From NCBI GenBank assembly GCA_020638065.1, contig JACKJG010000002.1, forward strand, positions 248,001-312,000: a DNA stretch of 64,000 nt, in the 5' to 3' direction. The position numbers and the translations under genes were made by a program. Below are positions 62,742 to 64,000 of the stretch, one piece after another. How positions within the stretch are numbered: position 1 is the first letter of the stretch; each line of letters begins with the position of its first letter. This DNA comes from Hyphomicrobiaceae bacterium (GTDB lineage Bacteria; Pseudomonadota; Alphaproteobacteria; Rhizobiales; Devosiaceae). Under the pieces are notes generated by a model. It ran no database searches. It saw nothing but the letters and a program-made list of their open reading frames with translations, and was not told the DNA's origin.

Positions 62742-63320
62742 ATGACGAACCGCTTAAACCGCACGCGCGCCCAGGTTCCGGCGACGCCGCGGTCTCGTAT
62801 CGTACGTTCTAACCCCTCGGTAGGTCCGTCAGATCGTGTCAGACAGCCGCGCATCCGGTCCCGCGCTGTGCCGCAGGGCGACGCACACAGCGAAGCCCCG
62901 GAACAAGAAGGGGCAGACACCTCTGTTAGCGTTGAGACCTATCGAGTGGGGCGAGGACGCCCTCCCCTCCACACACGCTTTCAGCCGGGCCAGTCCGGCA
63001 ATCCTTCCGGTCGACCGCGAAGACAGACCCGATCATGGCCAGATCTTTTGGCCGAAGAACTTTCCGAACCGATCACGTTCAGCGAGAACGGTCAGCGCAG
63101 AACCATCACAAAGCAACGTGCCCTGATCAAACGTATGGTCAACCAAGCGCTTGAAGGCAGAACGCGCGCCCAGGAAATTGTCGCCAAAATGTTCTCCTCA
63201 GGCAACGCAGATCGGTCTTCGGAAGACGCACTGGTTGAGAGCCTGTCGCCCGAAGAGCGCACGTTTCTAATCGATCTGATCGGGGAGTTGGATGATGACG
63301 GCTCAGCTCAACCCATCTGA
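62742..63320 (+). CDS. DUF5681-domain protein, possible terminase small subunit role
   Basis: 192 residues from the ATG at 62742 with gaagagga upstream; the frame is open to 62571 without a site. A basic, low-complexity N-terminus is followed by the DUF5681 signature GRGRPPLHTRFQPGQSGNPSGRPR (about residues 66-90) and a helical C-terminus (ITKQRALIKRMVNQALEGRTRAQEIVAKMF). DUF5681 proteins lie directly before large terminase genes in many prophages; a DNA-recognition role is inferred from position. It overlaps the terminase start by 29 bases. Confidence 0.8.
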   Translation: MTNRLNRTRAQVPATPRSRIVRSNPSVGPSDRVRQPRIRSRAVPQGDAHSEAPEQEGADTSVSVETYRVGRGRPPLHTRFQPGQSGNPSGRPRRQTRSWPDLLAEELSEPITFSENGQRRTITKQRALIKRMVNQALEGRTRAQEIVAKMFSSGNADRSSEDALVESLSPEERTFLIDLIGELDDDGSAQPI

Positions 63321-64000
63321 AGTGAGCCTGACCCGAAACGGCCTCGACTTTCTGGCACGGCACTCGTTGAAGGCGTTCCTTCACACCACGTTCCAGCTGC
63401 TTCATTCGGGTGAACAGTTGCTGGACAATTGGCACCTGCACTCCATGGCCTGGCATCTCGAACAGGTCGCGGCTGGTCATATTCCGCGGCTGATCATCAC
63501 CATGCCGCCGCGGCACCTTAAATCCATACTGACCTCGGTTGCCCTGCCGGCCTGGCTTATGGGGCGTGACCCAACCATTCGACTGTTGACGGCCAGCTAC
63601 AGCGGCGAACTCGCCGCCCGCCACACCAGAGACTTTCGGCAGGTGATTGGTTCCGCCCGTTACCAGCGGATTTTCCCAAGGATGCGGGTCAGACCGGGGC
63701 AGGACCGGCAAAACGAGCAGGTGACCACTCTCGGCGGATTCCGGCACGCCACCTCGTTCGGCGGCACCCTCACCGGTCTCGGTGGGCGCCTCATCATCAT
63801 AGATGACCCGATCAAGGCCGATGACATCATGTCGGACGCCGAGCGCAAACGGGTCAACGAACAGTTCGATCGCGCCTTTAGCACCCGTCTCGACAATCCG
63901 GGGACCGATGCGATCATTATTGTCATGCAACGGCTGCACGATGATGATCTTGTTGGACACCTGACCAACACGCCCGGACACGGCTGGACTGTTCTCAATA
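63292..64000 (+). CDS. Phage terminase large subunit (5' part)
   Basis: 236 residues are visible before the window ends, from ATG 63292 (or 63295) with ggggag upstream. The ATPase domain of a DNA-packaging motor is recognisable: Walker A-like MPPRHLKS at 71-78, Walker B LIIIDDP with Asp171-Asp172, and the coupling region QRLHDDDLVGHL. The C-terminal nuclease is beyond the window. It follows DUF5681 and the methyltransferase, so the window edge enters a prophage or a phage-derived packaging module. Confidence 0.88.
   Translation, partial: MMTAQLNPSEVSLTRNGLDFLARHSLKAFLHTTFQLLHSGEQLLDNWHLHSMAWHLEQVAAGHIPRLIITMPPRHLKSILTSVALPAWLMGRDPTIRLLTASYSGELAARHTRDFRQVIGSARYQRIFPRMRVRPGQDRQNEQVTTLGGFRHATSFGGTLTGLGGRLIIIDDPIKADDIMSDAERKRVNEQFDRAFSTRLDNPGTDAIIIVMQRLHDDDLVGHLTNTPGHGWTVLN

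Noticed and set aside
63139..63981. 280-residue minus-strand frame at the window end
   Set aside because: Antisense to the terminase large subunit, whose Walker motifs are clear on the plus strand.
1..64000. tRNA, rRNA or CRISPR array
   Set aside because: None was recognised on either strand by reading; intergenic spaces are short and lack cloverleaf or regularly spaced repeats.

Overview
The window looks like chromosomal DNA of an alphaproteobacterium, most likely of the Hyphomicrobiales (rhizobial or Devosia-like). The grounds are high GC over most of its length, TRAP and sugar-ABC catabolic operons with GntR/FCD regulators, and a polyketide synthase/oxoamine synthase/SDR set like rhizobial rkpA-rkpG-rkpH. 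The genus cannot be fixed from the sequence alone.

Layout. (1) 1-7.7 kb is a sugar-acid locus: the end of an FCD regulator plus rhaM; a minus-strand operon of SMP-30 lactonase, IlvD/Edd dehydratase and RraA-family protein; a divergent TRAP transporter (DctP-DctQ-DctM); and a GntR regulator. (2) 8.0-12.3 kb is an uncharacterised three-gene module of zinc-ribbon and membrane proteins. (3) 12.5-28.7 kb is an envelope-lipid or capsule-like region: MMPL/RND transporter, AEC permease, glycosyltransferase, acyltransferase-fold protein, oxoamine synthase overlapping a 2458-residue polyketide synthase, and a divergent SDR with a small protein. (4) 28.8-46.6 kb is a mannoside and sugar-acid catabolic cluster: three SDRs, mutarotase-like protein, RraA, mannonate dehydratase, GH38 alpha-mannosidase, ABC ATPase, FMN hydroxyacid oxidase, lactonase, FadR-type regulator, two ABC permeases, a large glycosidase-like protein and a Tat-exported binding protein. 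Four promoter regions here share one motif. (5) 46.9-48.2 kb is a decayed IS3-family element. (6) 48.3-56.2 kb is a lower-GC L-fucoside island: ABC importer, regulator, SDR, mutarotase, aldo/keto reductase and GH29 alpha-L-fucosidase. (7) 56.2-58.1 kb holds two diverged IS6-family elements with a remnant of an RTX gene caught between them. (8) 58.1-60.6 kb is a truncated sugar ABC operon with its LacI regulator. (9) 61.1 kb to the end is phage-like: ParB-domain DNA methyltransferase, DUF5681 protein and terminase large subunit, which runs off the window.

How the genes work together. Regions 1, 4 and 6 are all built for oxidative (non-phosphorylative) sugar breakdown: import, glycoside cleavage in the cytoplasm, anomer interconversion, oxidation to lactone, lactone hydrolysis, dehydration, then cleavage. 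Twice an RraA-family protein sits directly beside a sugar-acid dehydratase, which suggests it is the aldolase of the final step. The fucose island carries only the early steps and one possible late dehydrogenase, so it must borrow the lactonase and dehydratase. Only one ABC ATPase serves three sets of sugar permeases. In region 3 the polyketide synthase has no thioesterase, so the overlapping oxoamine synthase is the likely chain-release enzyme, giving an amino-ketone lipid.
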